Assembly (NCBI RefSeq): GCF_014836675.1 | Contig: NZ_JACSQK010000002.1 | Span: 1 to 64,000, forward strand | Length of the DNA: 64,000 nucleotides | Source: Comamonas avium | Lineage (GTDB): Bacteria > Pseudomonadota > Gammaproteobacteria > Burkholderiales > Burkholderiaceae_C | Direction: 5' to 3' | Shown here: positions 38,484-49,042 of the stretch, piece after piece | Position numbering within the stretch: the stretch's first letter is position 1 | Layout: the number at the start of each line of letters is the position of its first letter | Position numbers and translations under genes: made by a program | Notes under the pieces: generated by a model | The model's database searches: none | Told to the model about the DNA's origin: nothing | The model's input: the letters and a program-made list of their open reading frames with translations, nothing else

Positions 38484-39872
38484 TTAGTCGCGCATCAGCG
38501 CTTCAATCTCATCGGCCTCAACGGGTACGCCACGGGTGATCAGCTCGCAACCGTTGTCCGTCACCACGGCATCGTCTTCGATGCGAATGCCAATATGGTG
38601 AAACTGCTCGGGCACCCCGGGCGCTGGGCGCACGTAGATACCGGGTTCAATCGTGGTCACCATGCCCGGGCGCAATATTCGGCTAGGGCGGGTGGTGGTG
38701 ACCTGGCCACTCAGGGCGTCTATCTGTTGCTGACTTTGCGCAATCTCGGTGGGCTCCACATAGCTGCCACAGTCGTGCACATCCATGCCCAGCCAGTGGC
38801 CAGTACGGTGCATGTAAAACTGAAAGTAGGCGCGCTGGGCGATCACATCCTGCGCGTTGCCATAGACGTTTTTGTCCAGCAGACCCACATCCAGCATGCC
38901 CTGTGCCAGCACGGCCACGGTGGCATCGTGCGGGTCCATGAAACGCTGGCCGGGCTTGGTCACCGCAATGGCGGCTTTCTGGCTTTCCAGCACCAGCTCG
39001 TACAACGCACGTTGCGCGCTGGTAAAACGGCCATTGGCAGGGAAAGTGCGGGTGATGTCGCTGGCGTAGCCATCCAGCTCACAACCTGCATCAATGAGCA
39101 CCAGATCGCCCTGGCGCACGGGCGCTTTGTCAGCGCGGTAGTGCAGCACACAGGCATTGGGGCCAGCGGCCACGATGGAGTCATAGGCCACACCATTGGC
39201 CCCGCCCTGGCGGAATTCGTGCAGCAGCTCCGCGTCCAGATGGTATTCGCGGCAATCTTGTCCAGCGCGCAACATGCGCGCTGAGCGCTGCATGGCGCGA
39301 ATGTGGGCCCGGGCGCTGATCTGGCTTGCGCGGCGCATGATGTCCAGCTCGTGCGCATCTTTAATCAGCCGCATCTCATCGATCAGCGTGCACACATCGC
39401 CTTGCGCAGCCGGGCACAGTGCGCCCGCGCGTGTGCGGGCTCGCACCTGATTGAGCCAGGCCTCTACGCGGGCCGCCAGCCCTTCGTGTGTGGCGAATGG
39501 CCACCAGACTGTTGTCTGGTTTTCCAGCAAACGGGGCAGGCGCGTGTCCATGTCTTCAATGGAGGCGGCATCACTGACACCCAGTGTGGTGACCGCCGCC
39601 TCTGGGCCCAGACGGTAGCCATCCCAGATTTCGCGCTCCAGATCCTTAGGCTGGCAAAACAAGGTGCTGCTGCCGTCCGCTTTCAGAACCAGACAGGCGT
39701 TGGGCTCGGTGAAACCGGTGAGGTAATAAAAGTAGCTGTCGTGCCGGTACAGGTAGCTGTTGTCGCGGTTACGGCCCCGCTCGGGTGCCGTGGGAATGAT
39801 GGCAATCCCGCCATCGCCCAATTGGGCAGCCAGACGAGCGCGGCGTTGTGCGTAAACAGAGGTCATCGGCAT
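38484..39872 (-). CDS. pepP: Xaa-Pro aminopeptidase
   Basis: Metallopeptidase that removes the N-terminal residue ahead of proline. The 462-aa protein has the aminopeptidase P N-terminal domain (YAQRRARLAAQLGDGGIAII, SYLYRHDSYFYYLTGFTEP) and the pita-bread catalytic domain. Metal ligands lie in LVLIDAGCELDGYASDITRT, HRTGHWLGMDVHD, TTIEPGIYV and GIRIEDD. The start at 39872 (MPMTSVYAQ) is chosen by family; MTSVYAQ six bases later is also possible. It lies 22 bp upstream of pyk, in the same direction. Confidence 0.95.
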   Translation of the reverse strand: MPMTSVYAQRRARLAAQLGDGGIAIIPTAPERGRNRDNSYLYRHDSYFYYLTGFTEPNACLVLKADGSSTLFCQPKDLEREIWDGYRLGPEAAVTTLGVSDAASIEDMDTRLPRLLENQTTVWWPFATHEGLAARVEAWLNQVRARTRAGALCPAAQGDVCTLIDEMRLIKDAHELDIMRRASQISARAHIRAMQRSARMLRAGQDCREYHLDAELLHEFRQGGANGVAYDSIVAAGPNACVLHYRADKAPVRQGDLVLIDAGCELDGYASDITRTFPANGRFTSAQRALYELVLESQKAAIAVTKPGQRFMDPHDATVAVLAQGMLDVGLLDKNVYGNAQDVIAQRAYFQFYMHRTGHWLGMDVHDCGSYVEPTEIAQSQQQIDALSGQVTTTRPSRILRPGMVTTIEPGIYVRPAPGVPEQFHHIGIRIEDDAVVTDNGCELITRGVPVEADEIEALMRD

Positions 39873-40083
39873 ATCGTACTGCCGCTGCCGCCTGCTGCGC
39901 GCCAGATGGCCCTCTTGGCAGCACCTGTTGGCGCTGGGCGGCGCTGAACGCACGCGTTTCAAGCGCCGGTCACACGCCATTCAGGCGCCCCAGCGCATCG
40001 AAAACTGGTGACTCAGAGAAAGCACCAAATACCCAGGAACGACCAAGCGCAGCCATGACGCCCCCAGGGTAATGCTCCAAGGG

Positions 40084-40836
40084 CTATGCCAGCAGCATGC
40101 TGACGCCTGCAGCCAGCAGCAGGCTGCAAACCATCCACTGCAGCACGCGCGTAGACAGTGGCGGCGGGTATTTGGCCAGCAGCCAGGTCACGCCTGCCAC
40201 CACCGGCACGGCCACAGCGGCGGTCATCAGCGACGCAAGGCTCAGCCCGCCCGTGGGAATCACAATGCCCAGCCGCAGCACAGTGTTGGCCAGAAACATG
40301 ATCAGCAGACACTGGCGCACCAGTTGCGGCGACAGTGGCTGGCGGTACAGGTGATAGACCATGGGCGGCCCGGACGTGGAAAACAAGCCGCCCAGCACCC
40401 CCGAAAGCCCGCCGGCCACCCACATCGCCCCCGGCCCCGAGAGCGTTGTGCGCTGCTGCTTTTGCAGCAACAACACAATGGCGCAGGCAATGATGGTGAC
40501 CCCCAGCAGCATGCGCAGCACGTTCACCAGATCACCGCTGAGCCAGTGCAGCAGCGCCAGCCCGCCCAGCACCCCGATCAGGCTGCTGACCAAGATGGGC
40601 TTGAGCATGTCCCAGCGCGGCTGAAAAGGGTGGCTGCGCAGGTAGACCACACCATTGACCAGCGACAGCAGACCGGCCACGTTGGCCGCATCGGCAATCG
40701 GCATCAGATGCAAGGCGCCGGCCATGCCGACAAAGATCAGTCCAAAGGCAAAACCCGTCAAATTCTGGCAGGCCGATGCCAGCACCACCACGCCTATCAA
40801 CCACCCGTAGGTGCCCCAGTCCACTTGCATGTGCAT
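40084..40836 (-). CDS. TSUP (TauE/SafE) family permease
   Basis: A 250-aa membrane protein with about eight helices and the internal duplication of the TSUP family, seen in GFAFGLIFVGMAGALHLMP and GGLSGVLGGLFSTSGPPMVY. Members export sulfite, sulfoacetate or related anions, or carry unknown organic ions. No taurine or sulfite genes are adjacent. ATGs at 40836 and 40830 are both possible. It lies between murU and pepP on the same strand. Confidence 0.88.
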   Translation of the reverse strand: MHMQVDWGTYGWLIGVVVLASACQNLTGFAFGLIFVGMAGALHLMPIADAANVAGLLSLVNGVVYLRSHPFQPRWDMLKPILVSSLIGVLGGLALLHWLSGDLVNVLRMLLGVTIIACAIVLLLQKQQRTTLSGPGAMWVAGGLSGVLGGLFSTSGPPMVYHLYRQPLSPQLVRQCLLIMFLANTVLRLGIVIPTGGLSLASLMTAAVAVPVVAGVTWLLAKYPPPLSTRVLQWMVCSLLLAAGVSMLLA

Positions 40837-40972
40837 TCCATGGGAGGTGCGCGCCTCCCGCTGCCCGTTACCGGGCGATTCATAAAAAAGAGCGGCACGC
40901 GCTACACCTGCGGGCTATTGCAACATCTTTCCACTTGAAATACACATCAAACCAGCGACATGCGCTCACTTT

Positions 40973-41752
40973 TTATGCAGAAGAAGGCACGGCGTTCAGC
41001 TGCGCCAGCCGCTGCGGCGTACCTACATCGGTCCAGCGCCCGGTGTAGAGCGTGGCGCCACAGCGCCCCGCATCCATGGCCTGGCGCAGCAGCGGGGCCA
41101 GTGGTACGGCTTTTCCGTGCGGATTGCCTGACGCAATGTCGCACCACGGCGCAGCAAACAGCTCGGCCTTGAGCAGCGCAATGGTGCTGTACGTGAAACG
41201 CGGGCGCAGATCGCGCGCCATATCGGCAGGCGGCAGGTTCACGGCCCGGCCCGTGCCGCTGCCCGGTGCGCTTTCGGCCAGCCCAAAGTCGCCCCCGGGG
41301 TTGTGCGCCGGGTTGGGCACCAGCCACACATGTGCCAGGTCATCGCAAGCAGCAAAGGCTTGTGCAGCAGCGCTGTCAAACACGAAGTCAGGCACAAACA
41401 CATCGCCTGCAGCCAGCCAAAAGGCATCGCCCAGCAAAGGCAGTGCACGCGCAATACCGCCCGCCGTTTCCAGTGCGTGACCAAAATCGTCCTGCTCGTG
41501 CGAGTACTGCAGCTGCATGCCGTGCTGCGGCCATGTGGCGTTCAGGTGCGCCGGTATTTGCGCGCCCAGCCAGGCGGTGTTGACCACCACATGGCGCACG
41601 CCGTCGCGCTGCAAAGCGGCCATGTGCCAGTCCAGCAAGGCACGGCCCTGCACGGGCAGCAAGGGTTTCGGGGTGGCATCCGTCAGAGGGCGCATGCGTT
41701 CGCCGCGGCCTGCGGCCAGCAACATGGCGGGGAGAGAAAAAGGGCTTATCAC
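40973..41752 (-). CDS. murU: MurNAc-1-phosphate uridylyltransferase-like nucleotidyltransferase
   Basis: Probably converts MurNAc alpha-1-phosphate and UTP to UDP-MurNAc in the peptidoglycan salvage route that bypasses MurA and gives fosfomycin resistance in some Gram-negatives. The 259-aa protein has the nucleotidyltransferase start AMLLAAGRGERMRPLTDATP with KPLLPVQGRALLDWH, the GGDFGLAE segment and GRWTDVGTPQRL near the end. The kinase partner amgK is not in view. Another sugar-nucleotide transferase role cannot be excluded. It is followed by the TSUP and pepP genes. Confidence 0.82.
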   Translation of the reverse strand: MISPFSLPAMLLAAGRGERMRPLTDATPKPLLPVQGRALLDWHMAALQRDGVRHVVVNTAWLGAQIPAHLNATWPQHGMQLQYSHEQDDFGHALETAGGIARALPLLGDAFWLAAGDVFVPDFVFDSAAAQAFAACDDLAHVWLVPNPAHNPGGDFGLAESAPGSGTGRAVNLPPADMARDLRPRFTYSTIALLKAELFAAPWCDIASGNPHGKAVPLAPLLRQAMDAGRCGATLYTGRWTDVGTPQRLAQLNAVPSSA

Positions 41753-41899
41753 GTATCAGTTCCTAACGCGTGTCTGCACGCGCTGCAACCCACACTGTAG
41801 GCGATGCAGGGGGCTATGTAATCGCATGGAAACCGGCGTCAGTACACATCGGTAAAATCCTGCCATCTTTTGAACCAATCCCTCCGGAATCCCCTTCCC

Positions 41900-43945
41900 A
41901 TGGCAAACACCCCAATGATGGCCAACGCAATCCGCGCACTGGCCATGGACGCAGTGCAACAAGCAAACTCCGGCCACCCCGGTGCCCCCATGGGCATGGC
42001 CGACATGGCTGTGGCGCTGTGGAGCCGCCACCTGCAGCACAACCCCGTGAACCCCCACTGGGCCAACCGCGACCGTTTCATTCTGTCCAACGGCCACGGC
42101 TCCATGCTGATCTACGCTCTGCTGCACCTGAGCGGCTATGACCTGCCCATGGCTGAGCTGAAGAACTTCCGCCAGTTGCACAGCAAGACTGCCGGCCACC
42201 CCGAAGTGGGCGTGACCCCCGGTGTAGAAACCACCACCGGCCCGCTGGGCCAGGGCATTACCAATGCCGTGGGTTTTGCACTGGCTGAAAAGCTGCTGGC
42301 CGCTGAGTTCAATCAGCCCAAGCACGCCATCGTGGACCACCACACCTATGTATTCATGGGTGACGGCTGCCTGATGGAAGGCATCTCGCACGAAGCCGCT
42401 GCACTGGCTGGTGCCTGGAAGCTCAACAAGCTGATCGCCCTGTGGGACGACAACGGCATCTCGATTGACGGCCAGGTCACTCCCTGGTTCGGTGACGACA
42501 CCCCCGCACGCTTTGAAGCCTACGGCTGGAACGTGATCCGCGCCGTAGACGGCCACAACGTCGACGCTGTGGACGCAGCCATCGCTGCCGCCAAGAAGAG
42601 CGCCACCAAGCCCACACTGATCTGCTGCAAGACACACATCGGCAAGGGCTCGCCCAACCGCGCCAACACGGCCAAGGCCCACGGCGAGCCACTGGGCCAC
42701 GACGAAATTGCCCTGGCACGTCTGGAGCTGAACTGGACCGCGGCACCGTTCGACATTCCTGCTGACGTGTACGCAGACTGGGATTGCAAGGCCAACGGCA
42801 AGAAGCTGGAAGCTGCCTGGAACAAGAAGTTTGCGGCCTACACCAAGGCTTTCCCCGAGCTGGCTGCCGAGTTCACGCGCCGAATGAACGGCGATTTGCC
42901 CGCCAACTTCCTGGAAACTGCAGCCAAGATTGCCTCTGACGCGCACGACCAGGCCGCCACCGTGGCCAGCCGCAAGGCCAGCCAGCTGGCGCTGGAAGGT
43001 TTGACTGCAGCGCTGCCCGAACTGCTGGGTGGCTCGGCCGACCTGACAGGCTCTAACCTGACCAACACCAAGTCCACCCCCGCTTTCCGCGTGGACGACA
43101 AGGGTGCCGTGGTCAAGACCGAAGACGGCAAGATTGGCCGCCACATCAACTACGGTGTGCGTGAGTTCGGTATGGCCGCCATCATGAACGGCGTAGCGCT
43201 GCATGGTGGCTACATTCCCTACGGCGGCACGTTCATGACGTTCTCGGACTACAGCCGCAATGCGATCCGCATGGCTGCACTGATGAAGCAGCGCGTCATC
43301 CATGTGTTCACCCACGACTCCATCGGTCTGGGCGAAGACGGCCCTACCCACCAGTCGATTGAGCACGCCGCCAGCCTGCGCATCATCCCCGGTCTGGACG
43401 TCTGGCGCCCTGCCGACACCACCGAAACCGCGATGGCGTGGACTGTGGCACTGAGCCAAAAGAACAAGCCCACGGCCCTGCTGCTGAGCCGCCAGAATCT
43501 GGCGTACTCGCCCAAGACCGAAGAGGCCCTGGACAACATCGCTTGCGGCGCTTACGTGCTGAGCGAGCCCAAGGACGTCGGTCTGAAGGGCAAGAAGGCC
43601 CAGGCCGTGATCATTGCCACCGGCTCTGAAGTGCAGCTGGCTCTGGCTGCGCAAAAGCAGCTGGCCGAGCAAAAGATTGCCGTGCGCGTGGTCTCCATGC
43701 CCAGCACCACCACCTTTGACCGCCAGGACATGGCCTACAAGACTTCGGTCCTGCCCGCAGGCGTGCCCCGCATTGCCGTTGAGATGGGCGTCACAGACTT
43801 CTGGTGGAAGTACGGCTGCGCTGCCGTCGTGGGCATCGACACCTACGGCGAATCTGCTCCCGCTCCCGTGTTGTTCAAGCACTTCGGTTTCACCACTGAA
43901 AACGTGGCGGCCACAGTGATCGAAGCGATCCAGCGCAACAAGTAA
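41900..43945 (+). CDS. tkt: Transketolase
   Basis: Thiamine-diphosphate enzyme of the pentose phosphate and Calvin pathways. The 681-aa protein starts [20 protein letters not shown]. It has [19 protein letters not shown], the ThDP motif beginning [14 protein letters not shown] and ending [26 protein letters not shown] and [13 protein letters not shown]. An in-frame start 30 bp upstream adds an unconserved tail. gapA follows 102 bp downstream after a terminator, the usual Burkholderiales order. Confidence 0.97.
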   Translation: MANTPMMANAIRALAMDAVQQANSGHPGAPMGMADMAVALWSRHLQHNPVNPHWANRDRFILSNGHGSMLIYALLHLSGYDLPMAELKNFRQLHSKTAGHPEVGVTPGVETTTGPLGQGITNAVGFALAEKLLAAEFNQPKHAIVDHHTYVFMGDGCLMEGISHEAAALAGAWKLNKLIALWDDNGISIDGQVTPWFGDDTPARFEAYGWNVIRAVDGHNVDAVDAAIAAAKKSATKPTLICCKTHIGKGSPNRANTAKAHGEPLGHDEIALARLELNWTAAPFDIPADVYADWDCKANGKKLEAAWNKKFAAYTKAFPELAAEFTRRMNGDLPANFLETAAKIASDAHDQAATVASRKASQLALEGLTAALPELLGGSADLTGSNLTNTKSTPAFRVDDKGAVVKTEDGKIGRHINYGVREFGMAAIMNGVALHGGYIPYGGTFMTFSDYSRNAIRMAALMKQRVIHVFTHDSIGLGEDGPTHQSIEHAASLRIIPGLDVWRPADTTETAMAWTVALSQKNKPTALLLSRQNLAYSPKTEEALDNIACGAYVLSEPKDVGLKGKKAQAVIIATGSEVQLALAAQKQLAEQKIAVRVVSMPSTTTFDRQDMAYKTSVLPAGVPRIAVEMGVTDFWWKYGCAAVVGIDTYGESAPAPVLFKHFGFTTENVAATVIEAIQRNK

Positions 43946-43952
43946 GCACATC

Positions 43953-43987
43953 ACACCCGCCCCGGCCTTGGCTCTGGCGGGTGTTTT
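43953..43987 (+). terminator. Terminator between tkt and gapA
   Basis: Stem ACACCCGCC/GGCGGGTGT with a 14-base loop and TTTT after it. Partial read-through into gapA is possible. Confidence 0.65.
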
Positions 43988-44035
43988 ACGTACAGTCACC
44001 CCATTTCATTTTTCTCTTATCTCCACTTTCCATAG

Positions 44036-45046
<1,011 letters not shown>

Positions 45047-45107
45047 TCTTATCGATTACACGCAGCATCAGATGCCAGCGCCTGCCAGATAGGCGCTGAC
45101 AGCCATC

Positions 45108-45147
45108 AAAAAAGCCCATCATCTTTACAGGTGACGGGCTTTTTTTC
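45108..45147 (+). terminator. Terminator after gapA
   Basis: A G-T-tolerant stem AAAGCCCATCATC/GGTGACGGGCTTT is followed by a long T run. Just ahead, at 45076-45098, a separate 8-bp stem CAGCGCCT/AGGCGCTG may be a short relative of the dispersed repeats. Confidence 0.75.
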
Positions 45148-45294
45148 ATGCTGCAAGATTGAGCTGACCCCGCCCCAGAATGCGGCCGTTCACCCCCAGC
45201 CACCCACAGCGGCCAGAGCTGATCCTTGCATCGGTGGCCACATCCAGTTGCTTGTCACCCCAGCCGGGCATAACCCAGCACACCTGGTGCGCAC

Positions 45295-45331
45295 AAAAGG
45301 GCAAAAGGGCAAAAGGGCTAAAGGGCAAAAG
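45295..45331. repeat. Short tandem repeat of an 8-bp unit
   Basis: About 4.5 copies of AAAAGGGC, the fourth starting with T instead of A, just beyond the stop of the Bug gene at 45344. A slippage-prone simple repeat with no obvious gene in it. Confidence 0.85.
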
Positions 45332-45343
45332 CCGACTCAACGC

Positions 45344-46309
45344 TCAGTCAATGCGCCCGCCTGCTGCCTGGACGATCTGGCCTGCAGCCACCCAGTCATC
45401 ACGCAACAGTTGCTGGAACTGGGCTGCTGGCAGGGTGCCCGCTTCCACCCCCACACGCGCCAGGCGCTCTTGCACCGCCGGTTCGGCCAGCACCTTGCGC
45501 ACGGCGGCATTGATGCGCTCCACCTCGTCCGGCGGTGTGCCCGCAGGTGCCAGCAAACCCAGCCAGGAATCAAACGCATAGCCGGGGATACCGGCTTCAG
45601 CCACGGTCGGCACATCGGGCAGGAAGCGCGAGCGCTGCTGGCCCGAATAGGCCAGCAGCTTTACACGCGGGTCGTTCTGAAAGGCCAGCATGCCGATGGT
45701 GGCACCCGTGACCAGCTCCACGCGTGCAGCCAGCAGCTCGTTGACGGCGTCCCCGGTGGATTTCATTGGAATGTGCTGCAGTTGCACCCCCGCACGGGCG
45801 GCCAGCAAAGCTGCGGCCAGGTGTGAGGCACTGCCGTTGCCCGCAGAGGCGTAATTGAGCGCACCCGGCTTGGCCTTGGCACGCTGCAGCAAGGCTTGCA
45901 GCGAGGTAATGCCCGAGGCCGCAGGCACGCCCACCACATAACCTGTGCGCCCCAGGAAAGACACACCGACAAAATCTTTCTGTGCGTCGTACGGCAGCTT
46001 GGCGTACAGGTGGCTGGCCAGATTGTGGCTGGCTGCGGCCAGCACCAAGGTGTTGCCATCGGGAGCCGCTTTGGCCACCTGCGAAGTACCCAGACTGCCC
46101 CCCGCACCTGCGCGGTTCTCTACGACCACCGTGGCTCCCAGCGCCTGGCCCAGTTCATTACTGAAGGTGCGTGCCACCGTGTCCTGCGTTGCACCTGCGC
46201 CAAACGGCACCACGATGCGGATCAGTCGCTCCGCTTGGGCGGATGTGGAGAAGGCCAGCGCAGCAGCAGCGGCCAGCAAAGAACGGGAAAGCACGGAAGA
46301 AGAGGGCAT
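45344..46309 (-). CDS. Bug-family (TctC) periplasmic binding protein
   Basis: A 321-aa secreted protein. The signal peptide (MPSSSVLSRSLLAAAAALAF...AQA) precedes RLIRIVVPFGAGATQDTVAR, VVVENRAGAGGSLGTSQVAK, and PDVPTVAEAGIPGYAFDSWL. Orphan receptor with no transporter subunits nearby; the ligand is unknown. A GTG one codon upstream is an alternative start. The unusual 8-bp repeat lies just past its stop. Confidence 0.9.
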   Translation of the reverse strand: MPSSSVLSRSLLAAAAALAFSTSAQAERLIRIVVPFGAGATQDTVARTFSNELGQALGATVVVENRAGAGGSLGTSQVAKAAPDGNTLVLAAASHNLASHLYAKLPYDAQKDFVGVSFLGRTGYVVGVPAASGITSLQALLQRAKAKPGALNYASAGNGSASHLAAALLAARAGVQLQHIPMKSTGDAVNELLAARVELVTGATIGMLAFQNDPRVKLLAYSGQQRSRFLPDVPTVAEAGIPGYAFDSWLGLLAPAGTPPDEVERINAAVRKVLAEPAVQERLARVGVEAGTLPAAQFQQLLRDDWVAAGQIVQAAGGRID

Positions 46310-46776
46310 CACAAACGTCTTGCAGAAAGGGAAATGACCACGCTCTGCCTTGTCACCTCACGGCCTATGGCCCCAGGCAGCGCAGAGCGCGCAGTCCACG
46401 GATTCTGGGAGAACACCCCGCCCCCACCAACCAATCATTTGCTATGTGTAAAGCACCAAAACAGCTGTGGGTGCAGCACCAGCGCAACTGCCATTAGTTG
46501 CACCGCAATCACGACAAGGCGCGGCCAGCCACACGGGGCATGCGCCGACGGGCTTCGTCGTTGGAGTGCCTATGGCGCGTAACCGGGCAACGGAGCAGAG
46601 GCTTTCAACGCACAACACCTCACTCAAGCCCCCCCTTGTTCATTCAACAGAAAAGCGCATGCCACTTCACTTTTTGAACCCTTTTTACGCAGCAGTCAGC
46701 CGGTTGCGGCACCTGCGATGCGGGCATAAAAAAAGCCGGCAAACTGCCGACTTTTAGCACTACATGACCACAAGGG
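46310..46776. other. Gap without a recognised gene
   Basis: These 467 bp contain a few short open frames on both strands, none with a recognisable product or good ribosome-binding site. It should hold the promoter of the Bug gene at its left end and the terminator at 46727-46757 at its right end. Confidence 0.5.
46727..46757 (-). terminator. Terminator after the 85-aa protein gene
   Basis: On the minus strand AAGTCGGCA/TGCCGGCTT (G-T tolerant) with a short loop and seven T, 20 bp past the stop. Confidence 0.75.
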
Positions 46777-47034
46777 CTACTGCAGGATGGCAATGCTGCC
46801 TTCATCCACGTAGAACAAAAATTCTTCTCGCGCCAGTGTGACCGTCACGGGTTGGCCTTCACTGACCCATGACACCACCATGCTGGCAATCGCAACATCT
46901 ACCTGCACTTCCTGACCAACCGGAACGTCCTCCAACTGGCCATCGCCTACGCGGTGCTGCACCTTTCCCTGAATGCGGGCCTTGAAGTGCTCAGGCATTT
47001 CGGTATTGGTGGGCATTTCGCTTTTAGCAGTCAT
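46777..47034 (-). CDS. Small protein of unknown function
   Basis: An 85-aa acidic cytosolic-looking protein beginning MTAKSEMPTNTEMPEHFKAR and ending YVDEGSIAILQ. It has a strong AAGGAGG ribosome-binding site before the ATG and its own terminator, so it is very likely expressed. A central beta-rich part (VPVGQEVQVDVAIASMVVSW) suggests a small barrel. I do not recognise a named family. It lies 260 bp downstream of the HPF-like gene, in the same direction. Confidence 0.75.
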   Translation of the reverse strand: MTAKSEMPTNTEMPEHFKARIQGKVQHRVGDGQLEDVPVGQEVQVDVAIASMVVSWVSEGQPVTVTLAREEFLFYVDEGSIAILQ

Positions 47035-47235
47035 GTGTCCTCCTTATCGTTGCGCAAGGCGTAAGCGCCATGCGTTCTGCGAATGTAACCAAGGCCTGAC
47101 CACCCGTCTGTCAGTTAGGCGGCAGGCTTGCAGCAAAAGCGTTTCCAGATGTTTATTTTCTGACGCCCAGCCAACATATGCTGACTACAGCCACAACCGG
47201 CCAGAACTGGCGCCGATGTATCGCAGGCCGCCAAC

Positions 47236-47269
47236 AAAAAAGCCATGGTCGAAAGACCATGGCTTTTTA
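47236..47269. terminator. Bidirectional terminator after the HPF-like gene
   Basis: Perfect 14-bp stem AAAAAGCCATGGTC/GACCATGGCTTTTT with a stable GAAA loop, 26 bp past the stop. Confidence 0.9.
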
Positions 47270-47294
47270 ACAGGAAGGCAGGGAGTGCGCGTGC

Positions 47295-47666
47295 TTAGCC
47301 TTCGGTGCCCGTCAGCGGGGCATCCACCCCACGCACACTTTCACGTCCGTGCTTGTCACGCAGTTTGTCCAGATCCGCCTCCACTGCGCGGCGCAGTTTT
47401 TCCAGCGCGGCATTGAAGGCATCGTTGACTTTTTCGGCTTCGGCATTCACCGCAATGGGCGGGCGGCCGTTGGCCCGGGTTTCCAGCACACATTTCTTGC
47501 CGGGGCCACCAGTAGCTTTCAGTGCATCGACGCCGGTCAGAAATACCTCAACCCGCACCACATATTCTTTGAGACGTGCCAACTTGGAGTGGATCTCTTC
47601 ATGGGCCCAGGCTTCCAGCGAATCGCCGCCTTGGATGGTTGCGTCGGTATGGACTTGTACTTGCAT
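47295..47666 (-). CDS. HPF/RaiA-family ribosome-associated protein
   Basis: A 123-aa protein of the ribosome hibernation family: MQVQVHTDATIQGGDSLEAW at the start, then LARLKEYVVRVEVFLTG, a beta-alpha-beta layout and LEKLRRAVEADLDKLRDKHG at the end. It is a second, divergent member besides hpf at 17294, closer to the sigma-54 modulation/S30EA-like single-domain proteins. It has a strong AAGGAGAG ribosome-binding site and a strong terminator, so it is a single-gene unit. It probably binds the 30S subunit under stress. Confidence 0.87.
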   Translation of the reverse strand: MQVQVHTDATIQGGDSLEAWAHEEIHSKLARLKEYVVRVEVFLTGVDALKATGGPGKKCVLETRANGRPPIAVNAEAEKVNDAFNAALEKLRRAVEADLDKLRDKHGRESVRGVDAPLTGTEG

Positions 47667-48057
47667 GCTCTCTCCTTGTCACCAAAAGCCGTGCCGTTAA
47701 AGCACGGCGGGGGGTTTGCTGAGTCCAGCGGAAATCAGGTTGCGGTTTATATCCTAGCAGTGCTGCGCCAGCGATTGCTCCTTGGTCACAGTGTGGGGCC
47801 AAAAATGCAGCTTGCAAGTCAGCCCGGTGCGACTACTTGACACCCGTCAACGGATATGCACCCGCCTCCACCGTAATCAGATGACTGCGCATTGGCTGTT
47901 TTATATTGTTTTATTACCTTTAAAAAGATAGCAGCAGAGCCCCTGCACTGCATGCATTGCCTGCCTGCATTCGACGGGTGCGGTGACTCTCCTACATGAC
48001 AAAGCCGTTCCGGGCAGGTAAAACAGTGGCAGCGCCACCACCCCTGAACAGCACCCT
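47667..48057. other. Divergent promoter gap
   Basis: 391 bp between the HPF-like gene and the amidotransferase gene, with no gene I can support. The right half (47880-47945) is clearly AT-rich and is a likely promoter region. A small CCGTGC/GCACGG dyad lies at 47689-47707. Confidence 0.5.
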
Positions 48058-48936
48058 ATGTCCCTGCCTGCATCGCGCCGCCTCAAGATCGGCCTGTCCG
48101 CCTGTTTCTCGCACGCGGACCCCAGCCGCCCGCTGTTCACAGGCAAGACCCTGCAATACGTCGAGCAATCGATCGCCCACTGGATCATGTCCGCCGGGGC
48201 CATGGTGGTCATGGTGCCCTGCCCGACCGGTGAAACAGCCAAGGGCGACGTGACCCTGTCGCACTACGCAGACTGGCTGGACGGCGTGGTCATGCACGGC
48301 GGTGCTGATGTGTGGCCCGGCAGCTATGGCGAAGAGCCGCTGCGCCCTGAGTGGCTGGGCGACCGGGTGCGTGATCTGTATGACCTGGCCGTGGTCGAGG
48401 CGTTCAGCCAAGCTGGCAAGCCTATTTTTGGCGTGTGCCGGGGGCTGCAGCTCATCAATGTGGCCTTTGGGGGCACGCTGTACCAGGACATCGCCACGCA
48501 GGTGCCCGGCGCACAGCTGCACCGCAATGCCAGCACCTACGACAGGCACCAGCACGATGTGCACATCGTCCAAGGTTCACGCCTGGCCGAGCTGTACCCC
48601 AACACCTATATGGCGCGTGTCAACAGCATCCACCATCAGGCCATCAAAGACGTGGCACCCGGTTTTGATGTGGAAGCCTGGAGCGTGCCCGACCACATTC
48701 CCGAGGCCATTTACCGCCACCGTGGCCACACCGGCAAAAGCTATATTGCGGCCACCCAGTGGCATCCAGAGTTCAGCAACCCAGATTCGCCCACTCTGGA
48801 TGACAGCGTGCTGCTGCAAGATTTCCTGAGCGCTTGTGAACGCGCCAAAACGCGCCCCGGCGTCAGCCACAGCCCTTTCCAGATCCGCGACCGCGCCACA
48901 CGCATGCTGCGTCGTGCCTTGCTGCGGCGCAAATAA
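48058..48936 (+). CDS. Class I glutamine amidotransferase, gamma-glutamyl-GABA hydrolase (PuuD)-like
   Basis: A 292-aa peptidase C26 family hydrolase. It has KIGLSACFSHADPSRPLFTG, the nucleophile Cys127 in PIFGVCRGLQLINVAFGGTL, a HHQAI segment and the His-Glu pair in TQWHPEFSNPD. PuuD splits gamma-glutamyl-GABA in putrescine breakdown; related enzymes cleave other gamma-glutamyl amides. No other putrescine genes are nearby, so the exact substrate is open. The C-terminal tail (ERAKTRPGV...RRALLRRK) is basic and longer than in PuuD. Confidence 0.85.
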   Translation: MSLPASRRLKIGLSACFSHADPSRPLFTGKTLQYVEQSIAHWIMSAGAMVVMVPCPTGETAKGDVTLSHYADWLDGVVMHGGADVWPGSYGEEPLRPEWLGDRVRDLYDLAVVEAFSQAGKPIFGVCRGLQLINVAFGGTLYQDIATQVPGAQLHRNASTYDRHQHDVHIVQGSRLAELYPNTYMARVNSIHHQAIKDVAPGFDVEAWSVPDHIPEAIYRHRGHTGKSYIAATQWHPEFSNPDSPTLDDSVLLQDFLSACERAKTRPGVSHSPFQIRDRATRMLRRALLRRK

Positions 48937-49026
48937 AAAAGGAGCTGCCATCGCTTGCACAGACTAGCTTTCAGATACATAAGTATTTGAAAACTAGTCA
49001 GCATAAGCGCTGATAGCTCCTTTTAA
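48935..49026. repeat. Dispersed ~90-bp hairpin repeat, copy 5
   Basis: The clearest copy. Outer arms GGAGCT/AGCTCC flanked by A and T runs, then ATCGCTT/AAGCGCT, and an inner stem ACTAG/CTAGT around an AT-rich loop. It overlaps the stop of the amidotransferase gene and lies before the convergent PepSY gene, so it may act as a bidirectional terminator. Confidence 0.75.
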
Positions 49027-49042
49027 TGCAATAACCTGCCCG

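Noticed and set aside
41756..43999. 747-codon minus-strand open frame opposite tkt
   Set aside because: Shadow of transketolase; no recognisable domain and composition typical of antisense frames.
46467..46757. 96-codon plus-strand open frame in the 46.3-46.8 kb gap
   Set aside because: No ribosome-binding site, no recognisable content, and it runs into the terminator of the opposite gene.
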